Shown here: positions 23,180-31,564 of the stretch, piece after piece | Layout of the letters: every line of letters starts with the position of its first letter | Numbering within the stretch: the stretch's first letter is position 1 | DNA from: Bacillota bacterium | GTDB lineage: Bacteria; Bacillota; Bacilli; Alicyclobacillales; SLC66 | Reading direction: 5' to 3' | Assembly (NCBI GenBank): GCA_021821085.1 | Contig: JAKACV010000023.1 | Coordinates: 1-38,460, forward strand | Length of the DNA: 38,460 nt | The notes under the pieces: model-generated | The model's input: the letters and a program-made list of their open reading frames with translations, nothing else | Database searches by the model: none | Told to the model about the DNA's origin: nothing | Translations under genes and position numbers: made by a program

Positions 23180-23941
23180 GTGAGTGTAATGCCTGCAGAT
23201 GAGCTTGAGATCATGCGCGATCAATTAGTACAGCATCCGATGTATCAATTGATCCATACGATGGATGAATTGCGCAGTTATATGCAGTTTCACGTGTTTG
23301 CGGTATGGGATTTTATGAGCTTATTGAAACGCTTACAGAAAGATGTCACCTGTGTGGAAATACCCTGGATCCCCTCTTCAAATGCTACGTATGCTCGGTT
23401 TTTGAATGAAATTGTCTTAGGTGAGGAATCCGATGAGGATGGACTTGGTGGCTTTAGCAGTCATTTTGAGCTTTATTTGAGCGCGATGCAAGAGTGTGGT
23501 GCAAACACGAAACCAATTATCCGCTTTTTAGGCGATTTGCACAACGGCATCGCACCTATGATCGCGCTACAACGGGCAGAGGTCCCTGACTTTGTCTACC
23601 GTTTTGTGGCACACACGTTAGAAGTGGCTGAACGGGGGAAAACGCATGAAGTTTGTGCAGCGTTTTTTTACGGAAGGGAAGATATTATTCCTGATATGTT
23701 CCAGAAAATGGTTGACGAATTGAGTAGACAAACAGACATCTCTCGTTTTTTGTACTATTTGCGTCGTCATATTGAAGTAGACAGTGATCAACATGGTCCT
23801 TTAGCAAAACAGTTGCTAGCCGACTTATGTGGAGAGGATCCAAAGAAACTTGAGGATGCACATCAAGCGGCTGCACGCGCACTGAAGGCGAGGGTGGAGC
23901 TATGGGATGGCGTCGTGGAAAACTTGTCGCTAGCTAGATGA
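23180..23941 (+). CDS. DUF3050 protein, heme-oxygenase-like fold
   Basis: A 253-residue protein of the DUF3050 family, recognised from [17 protein letters not shown] and the C-terminal [15 protein letters not shown]. The family has the helical heme-oxygenase-like fold; related enzymes with this fold carry a di-iron site built from Glu, Asp and His residues. Here His in FHVFAVWD, Glu in SHFELYL and Asp/His in DSDQHGP are candidate ligands. The activity is unknown. The GTG at 23180 has GGGGTGA 6 bases ahead and is preferred; ATG 23162 in the same frame has no good site. It is followed after 68 bases by a flavin reductase-like gene, a possible electron source. Confidence 0.8.
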   Translation: MSVMPADELEIMRDQLVQHPMYQLIHTMDELRSYMQFHVFAVWDFMSLLKRLQKDVTCVEIPWIPSSNATYARFLNEIVLGEESDEDGLGGFSSHFELYLSAMQECGANTKPIIRFLGDLHNGIAPMIALQRAEVPDFVYRFVAHTLEVAERGKTHEVCAAFFYGREDIIPDMFQKMVDELSRQTDISRFLYYLRRHIEVDSDQHGPLAKQLLADLCGEDPKKLEDAHQAAARALKARVELWDGVVENLSLAR

Positions 23942-24009
23942 AATTTCCTGTTTGATTTGCGATAATAAGGATAAGGATGAGGTAGAGAAGAAAGAGGAGC
24001 GAATACGGT

Positions 24010-24486
24010 ATGGATGAACAGGCGAAAAAAACGGCACTTCGCGGGATTACGTATGGTTTATATGTCATTGGTACAAAAGTAGGGGATAACGTACATGCGT
24101 TTACAGGTAATTGGGTGACGCAGACATCCTTTACGCCTCCCTTGGTGGCAATTGGCGTGAAGAAAGACACCACATCATGCGAAGGGATTCGCGAGAGTGG
24201 TGTTTTCTCCGTTAATGTTCTGGAGACTGGTCAAAAGGATTTAGCCTTTTCCTTTTTTAAGCCGGTTTCACGGGTAGGCAACAAATTTGGCGATGTGGAG
24301 TTCTATACGTCAACAACGGGAAGTCCAATACTCAAGGCTGCCTTATCATGGTTTGAATGCAAAGTTGTCGATATCATCGAGCGCGGTGATCATATCCTCT
24401 ATATGGGAGAAGTGGTTGACGCTGGCATACATAAATCAGGGGATCCATTGACACTTAAAGAGACGGGACTTTTCTATGGCGGGTAA
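24010..24486 (+). CDS. Flavin reductase-like FMN-binding protein
   Basis: A 158-residue split-barrel FMN-binding protein of the flavin reductase family, likely to reduce free or bound flavin with NAD(P)H. Typical pieces are the N-terminal ALRGITYGLYVIGTKVGD, the FMN-loop FTGNWVTQTSFTPPLVAIG and SGVFSVNVL, and the C-terminal DHILYMGEVVDAG. AGGAG is about 10 bases ahead of the ATG. Its product could serve the DUF3050 protein upstream or rubredoxin-like acceptors; some family members act on oxygen. The aminopeptidase gene begins 43 bases after its stop if GTG 24530 is used, or overlaps it by 11 bases if ATG 24476 is used. Confidence 0.9.
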   Translation: MDEQAKKTALRGITYGLYVIGTKVGDNVHAFTGNWVTQTSFTPPLVAIGVKKDTTSCEGIRESGVFSVNVLETGQKDLAFSFFKPVSRVGNKFGDVEFYTSTTGSPILKAALSWFECKVVDIIERGDHILYMGEVVDAGIHKSGDPLTLKETGLFYGG

Positions 24487-24529
24487 GAGCGAGAGACTCA
24501 TTTGGTCAGTTGGGGCAGGGGGAGCGACT

Positions 24530-25759
24530 GTGGGGGATTTTCACCAAGAGTTGACGAAGTATGCAGAAATTACGGTGCGAGTGGGACTTAACTTGCAAAA
24601 AGGTCAAACGCTTTTCATCACAGCACCACTTGAAGCTGTGGAGTATGTGCGTGTGGTAACTCGTGAGGCGTATGTTGTTGGGGCGAAACATGTACATGTT
24701 GAATGGCATGATGAGCAACTCGATTTACTGAAATATCTGCATGCGCCAGAAGAGGCATTCTCGGAGTTTCCTAAGTGGAGAGTGCAACAAGGGGAGCAAT
24801 TGGTCGAGGCTGGTGCGGCGCTCTTGTCGATCTATGCGAGTGACCCGGACCTGTTGCAAGCGGCCGACCCCAAACGTGTGGCCACAGACCAAAAAACGCG
24901 GTTAACTGCAATGGCGAAAATGCGTGAAGCGATCCAGAACATGCGGATTAGTTGGTTGATCGTGTCCATTCCCACAAAGGCTTGGGCAGCAAAAATTTTC
25001 CCGCAGTTAACAGAGAAACAACAGATTGATAAGTTATGGGAGTATATTTTTAAAACAACACGTGTCGATCTTGACGACCCTGTTGCAGAATGGAAAAAAC
25101 ACATTGTCGAATTACAAAAACGAGCTGCATTTTTGAATGAGCATAACTTTAGGAAATTGCATTATCAGGCGCCAGGGACTGACTTGACGATTGAATTTCC
25201 AGAAGGGCATATCTGGATCAGCGCAGAATCAACAAATGCACAAGGTACGATGTTTGTACCGAATATGCCGACCGAAGAAGTATTTACGTTACCAAAGCGA
25301 GATGGAGTTAACGGTGTTGTGACCAGCACCATGCCGCTTCATTACAACGGTGTCCTGGTAGAAAACCTGTCGTTGACATTTGAAAATGGGCGAATTGTAG
25401 AGTTTTCCGCGGATCGGGGCTATGAGGCGATTCAAGGGCTTGTTGAAACAGATGAAGGATCTCATTATCTTGGTGAGGTGGCATTAGTTCCGCATGATTC
25501 ACCGATTTCTAACCTGCACACTCTCTTTTTTAATACGCTGTTTGATGAAAATGCGGCGTGTCACCTTGCAATTGGCTCTGCCTATCCGGTGTGTTTAAAA
25601 GGTGGATCGGAAATGGATGAAGACACCTTGCGACAGCACGACGTAAATCAAAGTGTTGAACACGTTGATTTTATGATTGGTTCTAAAGATCTGCAAATTG
25701 ATGGTCAAACGGTTAAGGGAGAATGGATGCCTATTTTTAGAAATGGCAATTGGGCATGA
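24530..25759 (+). CDS. ampS: Aminopeptidase, M29 family (AmpS/thermophilic type)
   Basis: A cytoplasmic metallo-aminopeptidase of family M29, removing N-terminal amino acids from peptides. From GTG 24530 it has 409 residues, matching AmpS, and begins in the family manner with DFHQELTKYAEITVRVGLNL. GGGGGAG lies 5 bases before this GTG; the alternative ATG 24476 adds 18 residues. Family motifs are NMPTEEVFTLP, EGSHYLGEVALVP, CHLAIGSAYP and SVEHVDFMIGS, which carry the Glu, His and Asp ligands of the two-metal site. It is the last gene of a three-gene group with DUF3050 and the flavin reductase, although these may simply be neighbours. Confidence 0.92.
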   Translation: MGDFHQELTKYAEITVRVGLNLQKGQTLFITAPLEAVEYVRVVTREAYVVGAKHVHVEWHDEQLDLLKYLHAPEEAFSEFPKWRVQQGEQLVEAGAALLSIYASDPDLLQAADPKRVATDQKTRLTAMAKMREAIQNMRISWLIVSIPTKAWAAKIFPQLTEKQQIDKLWEYIFKTTRVDLDDPVAEWKKHIVELQKRAAFLNEHNFRKLHYQAPGTDLTIEFPEGHIWISAESTNAQGTMFVPNMPTEEVFTLPKRDGVNGVVTSTMPLHYNGVLVENLSLTFENGRIVEFSADRGYEAIQGLVETDEGSHYLGEVALVPHDSPISNLHTLFFNTLFDENAACHLAIGSAYPVCLKGGSEMDEDTLRQHDVNQSVEHVDFMIGSKDLQIDGQTVKGEWMPIFRNGNWA

Positions 25760-25782
25760 GGTAGGATTCTGTGAAACGGGAA

Positions 25783-25822
25783 ATGGCATTGTGGAGTCGT
25801 CTTAAGCGTTCCACAATGCCAT
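25783..25822. terminator. 13-bp hairpin after the aminopeptidase gene
   Basis: ATGGCATTGTGGA (25783-25795) and its exact complement (25810-25822) flank a 14-base loop, 24 bases after the stop codon. There is no T-run, so the terminator call is moderate. Confidence 0.5.
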
Positions 25823-25875
25823 CCACGCAATGTTGTTCGATTATTCGATATAATTTTAGGAAATAATGTATAATA

Positions 25876-26140
25876 AACCGCCTATCCTATTTTCAGGGTG
25901 ATGTTGCGTGTGAAAAAGACGCCTAATGGGAACGCGTTATAGCGTGCACCGTAAACCTCGATAAGTTGGACCGTTCCGCATGTTCGTACGGCTTGACTTG
26001 CAATCTCAATGGCCGTAAGGGTGCCGTCTCTGTAAATCAAGCGTGGTTTCTACCTTTTCAACCATGGACATTTTGCCATCAAGTCCAACGCAGTCAATGA
26101 CCACTTCAGTTCCACCATCCGTGGCATCTCATGGGCAATC
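25876..26140 (-). pseudogene. Zinc alcohol dehydrogenase fragment, C-terminal part
   Basis: Minus-strand remains of a zinc-dependent alcohol/formaldehyde dehydrogenase-type gene. One frame reads GGTEVVIDCVGLDGKMSMVE, the coenzyme-binding region. After a one-base slip near 26028-26032 the homology resumes as DGTLTAIEIASQAVRTCGTV and continues to YGARYNAFPLGVFFTRNITL. A stop (TAG at the place of a usual CAG) follows the last Gly. The N-terminal half is missing. No start or promoter is left, so this is a dead fragment next to pepF. Confidence 0.75.
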
Positions 26141-26153
26141 GCATGCCATAATA

Positions 26154-26169
26154 TACACGAGATCGTGTA
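26154..26169. promoter_or_regulatory. Palindromic operator candidate upstream of pepF
   Basis: TACACGA and TCGTGTA flank a 2-base centre, giving a 16-bp dyad about 43 bases before the pepF start and among A+T-rich promoter-like sequence. It may bind a regulator; the XRE gene downstream of pepF is one candidate. Confidence 0.35.
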
Positions 26170-26212
26170 AAATAGGAAGTGTTCACCAGTTCGGATGTAA
26201 GGGGGCAATTAA

Positions 26213-28021
26213 ATGGAAGCATTACGTGAGCGGGATCAAATTGAATTGCACTATAAGTGGGACACGGAGGCCCTATTTGCCACAAATGACAAATGGGAAG
26301 AAGAATTTCAAGCCGTTCGAAAGCTTGTTGAGGACGATCCGTTTGTTGACGATAGAAGTCATCTGCATGAGGGTACGAAGGTTTTGCAACGTTATTTCAA
26401 TGTGAGTGAGTCATTAGGTGAGCGCTTAGGGAAATTGCAGATTTATGCGCATATTCTTGCTGATCAAGATACACGCGTGTCCTTGTATCAGGCAATGCAA
26501 AGTCGGATCCAGATGTTAAGCGCAGACTTCGCACAAAAGGATAGCTTTTTTGAACCTGAACTATTGGCTTTACCGGAAGAACAGTTGGATGCGTATGTGA
26601 AGAATCCAGCCATGAAGGATTATCAGCACTTGTTAGATAATCTGATCCGCAATAAGCCACATGTGTTATCAGATGAGACAGAGGAAGTTCTCGCTTCTTT
26701 GCACGATGTACTAGGTGCGGCAGGACAGGTTTTTAGTCAATTGACAAATGCCGACTTTCAGCATGGTGCATTTACAGTCGATGGCACGGAATATACCGTC
26801 ACTGAGGGACGTCTGGGTTTGTTGCTGCGGAATTCTAATCGCGCTGTGCGTAAATTGGCGTATGAGCATGTATACGATACGTACCTGCATCATAAAAATG
26901 CCATTGGCGCCTTGTATGCAAATAGCGTAAAGACGGATGTCCGTATAGCGCGTGTGCGTAAATTTGAGACAACACGGGAAATGGCGTTTTTTGCAAACCA
27001 TATTCCAACTGCGGTTTATGATGCCCTGATCAAAGGCGTGCGCGATAATATTGCACATCAACATCGCTATATCGAACTGCGGCGGAAATGGTTAGAGCTG
27101 GATCATGTGCGGCTGTACGACAAGTATGTGCCTTTGGCGCAGGCGAGTTTTGACGATTATTCATTTGAACAAGGCTTCGACCTTGTCAAAGAGGGCTTGC
27201 TGGTTCTGGGGGAAGACTATCAAGAGATTTTGGAAAAAGCAGTTGCGGAACGCTGGATCGATGTATTTGAGACACCCGGTAAACGCAGCGGTGCCTATTC
27301 GAGTGGTTTTTATGCTACGCATCCGTATGTATTGTTAAATTACCAGGGCAACTACAACAGCGTCTCAACGTTAGCGCATGAATTAGGGCATAGCGTACAC
27401 ACCTATCTTGCAGGTAAAACGCAACTCCCACACTACTCGAATTATTCGATTTTCCTTGCGGAGATTGCGAGCACGGTAAATGAAACGTTGCTTGTCAATC
27501 ATTTGCTTGATATTACAGAAGATCCCATGGCTCGGGCAACATTGATTAATCAACAGTTAGACAACTTAGGGGCGACGATTTATCGTCAAACCATGTTTGC
27601 AGAATTTGAGAAGGATGCTCACCAGGTGGTAGAGGAAGGGCGAGCGCTGACACACGATTCCTTATCAGAAATGTATGGTGCATTAAATACGGTTTATTAT
27701 GGTTCAGCTTATGCAGAAGATGAACGCTCGGCTGCTGAATGGTCGCGCATACCACACTTCTATCGTGCTTATTACGTCTACCAGTATGCAACGGGGATGA
27801 GTGCCGCTCTCGTTTTTGCGGATCGTATGCGCAAGGAAGGTGCACCGGCGGCAGAAAAATATCTCGGTTTTTTGCGTAGTGGGTCTAAGGATTATCCGCT
27901 CGCTGTGTTAAAAGAGGCTGGACTTGACATGACTGATCCGTCAGTGATTACTCAGGCGCTGACGATTTATGGAGATCTTGTAGATGAGCTTGAATCGTTG
28001 CTTATGAAGAAGAGCCGTTAG
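26213..28021 (+). CDS. pepF: Oligoendopeptidase F
   Basis: A 602-residue cytoplasmic zinc metallopeptidase of the M3 family that cleaves short peptides. The zinc-binding HExxH is H389-E390-L-G-H393 in STLAHELGHSVH, and the third ligand region NYSIFLAEIASTVNE follows about 25 residues later. The length and the N-terminal oligopeptidase domain (to about residue 190) are standard. AAGGGGG lies 6 bases before the ATG. Its last 20 bases overlap the end of the convergent XRE regulator gene. With AmpS and the OppDF ATPases, it adds to a peptide-use capacity in the window. Confidence 0.96.
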   Translation: MEALRERDQIELHYKWDTEALFATNDKWEEEFQAVRKLVEDDPFVDDRSHLHEGTKVLQRYFNVSESLGERLGKLQIYAHILADQDTRVSLYQAMQSRIQMLSADFAQKDSFFEPELLALPEEQLDAYVKNPAMKDYQHLLDNLIRNKPHVLSDETEEVLASLHDVLGAAGQVFSQLTNADFQHGAFTVDGTEYTVTEGRLGLLLRNSNRAVRKLAYEHVYDTYLHHKNAIGALYANSVKTDVRIARVRKFETTREMAFFANHIPTAVYDALIKGVRDNIAHQHRYIELRRKWLELDHVRLYDKYVPLAQASFDDYSFEQGFDLVKEGLLVLGEDYQEILEKAVAERWIDVFETPGKRSGAYSSGFYATHPYVLLNYQGNYNSVSTLAHELGHSVHTYLAGKTQLPHYSNYSIFLAEIASTVNETLLVNHLLDITEDPMARATLINQQLDNLGATIYRQTMFAEFEKDAHQVVEEGRALTHDSLSEMYGALNTVYYGSAYAEDERSAAEWSRIPHFYRAYYVYQYATGMSAALVFADRMRKEGAPAAEKYLGFLRSGSKDYPLAVLKEAGLDMTDPSVITQALTIYGDLVDELESLLMKKSR

Positions 28022-28514
28022 AGTCAGTTGCGTTGGCCTTTTGTATAAATTCGTTCATCAATTGCACCAGTTGTGTGCTCGAGTGACGATGTGCATACAA
28101 GTTGTGGGCGAAGGTCAAATAAGATTCTGCATCCTCATGTAACATGAAGGATAGTGTTTCAGGGCGCAATGTTCGAGTCCATTGAAAAATCTGTTCATCG
28201 CGAGGCGGCAACAGTGGGTTCTCAGTGGATCCGCTGTTGTTTTTGTTGTGTAATGTTTCTGTAGGATAAGTAAAGCTATTCGATTCGGATGGCTGTATAA
28301 CCTTCTGATCCATAAAGTAGTACATCGATACGTGTAGAGCTTCAGAAAGATCATAAATCAAATCGACGGATGGGCTCTTGCGATTTCCAGTTTCAAGGGC
28401 AGACAGGTGGCTAATCGACAACCCTGATCGATGGGATAATTCTTCAAGGGACCAGCCGCGTGTCCGGCGTAATTCCCGGATTTTCGCTCCGTTAAATCGT
28501 GCAACCCGAACCAT
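28002..28514 (-). CDS. XRE-family transcriptional regulator
   Basis: A 170-residue DNA-binding protein. The N-terminal helix-turn-helix (about residues 9-63) contains IRELRRTRGWSLEELSHRSG and the recognition part SISHLSALETGNR. The C-terminal 100 residues are not a recognised ligand domain; they are partly low-complexity (NNSGSTENP, NGSSS). GAGGTG is 6 bases before ATG 28514. The 3' end overlaps the convergent pepF gene by 20 bases, so transcription of one may interfere with the other. Its targets are unknown. Confidence 0.88.
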   Translation of the reverse strand: MVRVARFNGAKIRELRRTRGWSLEELSHRSGLSISHLSALETGNRKSPSVDLIYDLSEALHVSMYYFMDQKVIQPSESNSFTYPTETLHNKNNSGSTENPLLPPRDEQIFQWTRTLRPETLSFMLHEDAESYLTFAHNLYAHRHSSTQLVQLMNEFIQKANATDSNGSSS

Positions 28515-28610
28515 TGAGGCACCTCATTAGATGTGATATTTACCTTATTGTACCTTGATCTATACAAACGTGTAAAGAGGTTATCCATATGTAGAGATCG
28601 CAATGAACAC

Positions 28611-28644
28611 AAAACCCTTCACAGAATAGGCTGTGAAGGGTTTT
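28611..28644. terminator. Terminator of proS
   Basis: AAAACCCTTCACAG (28611-28624) pairs perfectly with CTGTGAAGGGTTTT (28631-28644). It lies 41 bases beyond the proS stop on the minus strand, and the stem itself ends in T residues in that direction. Confidence 0.85.
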
Positions 28645-28685
28645 GCAATGTGGGATGTGATCGTTGATCAGGTGCTTTATTTATT

Positions 28686-30134
28686 TTAGTAGGCGCGGGC
28701 AAACCAAACGGTATACTGAGCTTGCTTGCCACAGGTAACGCAAGTGGTCATTACTTGTGGTGGATCGAATGGGATATTACGGCTTGTGGCCCCTGTTTCC
28801 TCTTTCACTTTTGCTTCACAGATGTCATCTCCGCACCATCCGGCAAGAGCAAAGCTGCGTTTGTTGCGTACAATATCGTGCAATTGTTCAATCGTTTCAG
28901 CTGGTTGCGAACGATCTGTGCGAAATGCTAGGGCGCGATCATACATTGATTTTTGAATTTCACCAAGTAATGAATGGACACGTTCTGTCAGTGAAGATAA
29001 GGGCACGACTTCTTTCTCTCCCGTGTCACGGCGTACGAGCACTGCTTGATTTGCATCAAGGTCGCGAGGACCAAGTTCGAGGCGAAGAGGGATGCCGCGC
29101 ATCTCGTATTCATTGAACTTCCAACCAGGACTTAGATCTTCGCGATCGTCTACGCGAACGCGGATGTTGTGGCTTTTCAATTCGTGAAATACTTCATCCG
29201 TTGCAGCCAGTACTCGTTCTCGCGTTTTAGCAGGTCCAATTGGGATGATCATGACTTGTGTTGGCGCGATGCGGGGTGGAAGTTGCAGTCCGCGATCATC
29301 TCCGTGAACCATGATCAATGCTCCGATAATGCGTGTGCTCATACCCCAAGATGTTGTATACACGTATTTACGTTCATTATCGCGATCGAGAAATTTAATG
29401 TTAAAGCTCCGTGCGAAATTATCGCCCAGATAGTGAGAGGTTCCAGCTTGTATGGCCTTTCCGTCCTTCATGATCGCTTCAATTGAATACGTTGCGATAG
29501 CGCCTGGGAATTTCTCTGAGGGTGTCTTTTGTCCACGGATGATAGGAATACTCAACTCATTTTCGACAAAATCCGTATAGACGTCTAACATCTGACGCGT
29601 TTCGTGTTCGGCTTCCTCTGCTGTAGCATGTGCTGTATGGCCTTCTTGCCATAAAAACTCACTGGTTCGCAAAAAAGGAAGTGTTCTTTTTTCCCAACGG
29701 ACAACATTTGCCCACTGGTTAATTAGCACGGGAAGATCGCGATAGGATTGAATCCATTGACTATACATGTAACCGAAGATCGTCTCTGACGTGGGGCGAA
29801 CAGCCAAACGTTCTTCTAACTTTTCGTCACCTACTTCCGTGACCCAAGGTAGCTCCGGATTGAATCCCTCTATATGTTCCTTTTCCTTCTCAAAGAAACT
29901 TTCCGGGATAAAGAGTGGGAAGTACGCATTGCGATGACCTGTTTCCTTAAACCGACGGTCAAGTTCTCGCTGTACAGCCTCCCAAAGTTCATATCCGTCC
30001 GGTTTAAAGACGATGCACCCACGCACCGGGGAATAATCCATCAAATCCGCTTTGGTAATGGTATCGATGTACCAGCGTGAAAAATCTTCACTTTGCGGTG
30101 TGATTTCTTTTACAAAATCTTTTTCCTTTGCCAT
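28686..30134 (-). CDS. proS: Prolyl-tRNA synthetase
   Basis: A 482-residue class II aminoacyl-tRNA synthetase that charges tRNA-Pro. It is the shorter, archaeal/eukaryote-like type without the bacterial editing insertion. Class II landmarks are AYFPLFIPESF (motif 1 region), FLRTSEFLWQEGHTAHA (motif 2) and GLQLPPRIAPTQVM (motif 3 side). The C-terminal zinc-binding domain has CGDDIC and CVTCGKQ, and the protein ends in the family-typical Tyr. AGGAGG is 6 bases before ATG 30134. It is a single gene; no T-box leader was seen in the region upstream. A tRNA-Pro gene is elsewhere in the window at 38324. Confidence 0.96.
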   Translation of the reverse strand: MAKEKDFVKEITPQSEDFSRWYIDTITKADLMDYSPVRGCIVFKPDGYELWEAVQRELDRRFKETGHRNAYFPLFIPESFFEKEKEHIEGFNPELPWVTEVGDEKLEERLAVRPTSETIFGYMYSQWIQSYRDLPVLINQWANVVRWEKRTLPFLRTSEFLWQEGHTAHATAEEAEHETRQMLDVYTDFVENELSIPIIRGQKTPSEKFPGAIATYSIEAIMKDGKAIQAGTSHYLGDNFARSFNIKFLDRDNERKYVYTTSWGMSTRIIGALIMVHGDDRGLQLPPRIAPTQVMIIPIGPAKTRERVLAATDEVFHELKSHNIRVRVDDREDLSPGWKFNEYEMRGIPLRLELGPRDLDANQAVLVRRDTGEKEVVPLSSLTERVHSLLGEIQKSMYDRALAFRTDRSQPAETIEQLHDIVRNKRSFALAGWCGDDICEAKVKEETGATSRNIPFDPPQVMTTCVTCGKQAQYTVWFARAY

Positions 30135-30221
30135 AGGTTCCTCCTGATTGAACGCCCATCTTTAGCTATCTTGAACTGCATTATACATGAACATACATCT
30201 GCGCGCTTTATCTTCACGGTT

Positions 30222-30794
30222 CTATAGGGTCCGATAATGATGTGAGTCAAGTTGGAAAACAGATGCGTTTTCCCCTGTCTTCCATAGTTCTATTTTAATC
30301 CATTGCGGCAACTGTTCAACTTGTTCGGGGGACAGCAACCTTTTATGCGCAAGTTTACTCATTGCGCGCAGAGATGCGTGATGGTGTGTGGCAATGATTG
30401 CGTACAATGTTTGCACTGAATGGGGGAGGAGTTGAAATAACTGTTCTTTTGCTTGTTTTTGTACGCCCGTCCCTCTGTATGCAGGGGTTATGTACGTTCC
30501 GATGAGTCCGCAGTGTCGCTCGTGATCATAGTGCGTTACGGCAATCATCCCAATGACTCGCGCTTGCTGATGTGCTGTGGTCATGATGGCATACGCGGAT
30601 GGAGTATCCTGATCAATTTGTTGTAGGCGTAGGGAAAATTGTTGTTCACATGCGGCTGTGTGCGAAGAAAACGGCTATTCGCTAAGTCGCCATTGATCGG
30701 TAGGGGAGTCTTTGTAAGCGAAGAATGAACGTCTCACTAAATGGTTGCAATCGTCAACATCATAAGGACGTAAATAAATCGGATAGCCTTCCAA
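30222..30794 (-). pseudogene. GNAT acetyltransferase with in-frame TAG
   Basis: A 190-codon GNAT (RimJ/RimL-like) N-acetyltransferase frame with one internal stop. From TTG 30794 it reads EGYPIYLRPYDVDDCNHLVR, a typical N-terminus, then TAG at 30675-30677 (codon 40), and continues in the same frame with SAYAIMTTAHQQARVIGMI and the acetyl-CoA loop YITPAYRGTGVQKQAKEQL to the stop at 30222. Only the part after the stop (from ATG 30584) would be called as a gene by itself, and it lacks the first strands and helices of the fold. The start site is uncertain; AAGGA lies about 10 bases before the TTG. It is either a recent nonsense mutation or a sequencing error. Confidence 0.8.
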
Positions 30795-30864
30795 AAATCT
30801 CACATCCTTGTATTTCTCTAATGAATATATATGTTATACAATAGAGGAAACGGGGGTGCTGCTC

Positions 30865-31071
30865 ATGAAGGAAACGCTGGGCGCGCGAGTGCGTGAACGT
30901 CGGTTGAAGTTAGGTATGTCAGTTCAGGAACTTGCCAAAAAAGCAGAAGTATCAGCAAGTTACATTTACGCCATTGAATCTGGTGTGCGTGGTTCTCACA
31001 TCGAAAAGTTAACGCGAATTGCCCACTCGCTTGAGACCACGGTGACAGAACTTTGGCCAAGTGATTATTAA
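30865..31071 (+). CDS. Small XRE-type helix-turn-helix regulator
   Basis: A 68-residue protein that is almost only a helix-turn-helix domain: RVRERRLKLGMSVQELAKKA, then EVSASYIYAIESGVRG for the recognition helix. ATG 30865 is chosen because GGGGGTG lies 7 bases upstream; a longer frame from 30808 has no ribosome binding site. It is transcribed divergently from the broken acetyltransferase gene, with about 70 bases between them. No effector domain is present, so it may act with a partner or bind constitutively. Its targets are unknown. Confidence 0.82.
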   Translation: MKETLGARVRERRLKLGMSVQELAKKAEVSASYIYAIESGVRGSHIEKLTRIAHSLETTVTELWPSDY

Positions 31072-31173
31072 GTATCATAGCGATCTCATCCTTAATAGTG
31101 TCCGTATGACTAAATACAATTCCATTGTATTTCCACAATTCTAGTGTATTATACAAATTGAAAAGAGGAAAGT

Positions 31174-31200
31174 AGCGGTTTATGCGAAAACGTAACCGCT
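31174..31200 (+). terminator. Short hairpin upstream of the EthD-like gene
   Basis: AGCGGTT (31174-31180) and AACCGCT (31194-31200) form a 7-bp stem followed by TTCATTTAT. It could end transcription from the small XRE gene or act in the leader of the next operon. Confidence 0.45.
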
Positions 31201-31244
31201 TTCATTTATGAGAACAGTTTGCTAAACGAAAGGGGAACATCTCG

Positions 31245-31550
31245 ATGATCAAGATGGTCGTGTTGTATCGACAACCAGAGAATCGCGAATTGTTTGATGA
31301 AAAATATTTCAATGAACATTTGGACTTAAACGCGTTAACCCCTGGGATAGTACGAACGGAAATTTCGCGTTTCTTTGATTTGCGCGGTGCAGATCCTGAA
31401 TATTATGTCATGGCTGAAATTTATTTTAGTGATCGCGAGACACTCATGCAGGCGTTGAAGTCACCTGAGTCAAAAGCAGCGGGAGCGCAATTGCAGTCGT
31501 TTGCAGCAGGGCTTGCGACATTTCATTTTGCTAAAGTACTTGAAGCGTAG
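31245..31550 (+). CDS. EthD-family protein
   Basis: A 101-residue ferredoxin-like alpha/beta barrel protein of the EthD family, small dimeric proteins often encoded with degradation enzymes. Typical parts are the N-terminal IKMVVLYRQPENRELFDEKY with NEHL and the C-terminal AAGLATFHFAKVLE. AAGGGGAAC precedes the ATG. It begins a same-strand run with PaaG-type hydratase and 2-oxoacid dehydrogenase genes; the next gene starts 14 bases after its stop. Its biochemical role is not established. Confidence 0.85.
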   Translation: MIKMVVLYRQPENRELFDEKYFNEHLDLNALTPGIVRTEISRFFDLRGADPEYYVMAEIYFSDRETLMQALKSPESKAAGAQLQSFAAGLATFHFAKVLEA

Positions 31551-31564
31551 AGGAGGATTATGCC

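Noticed and set aside
30675-30677. Recoding of TAG as pyrrolysine in the GNAT gene
   Set aside because: No pyrrolysine genes or recoding context are visible, and GNAT enzymes are not known to use it; mutation or error is simpler.
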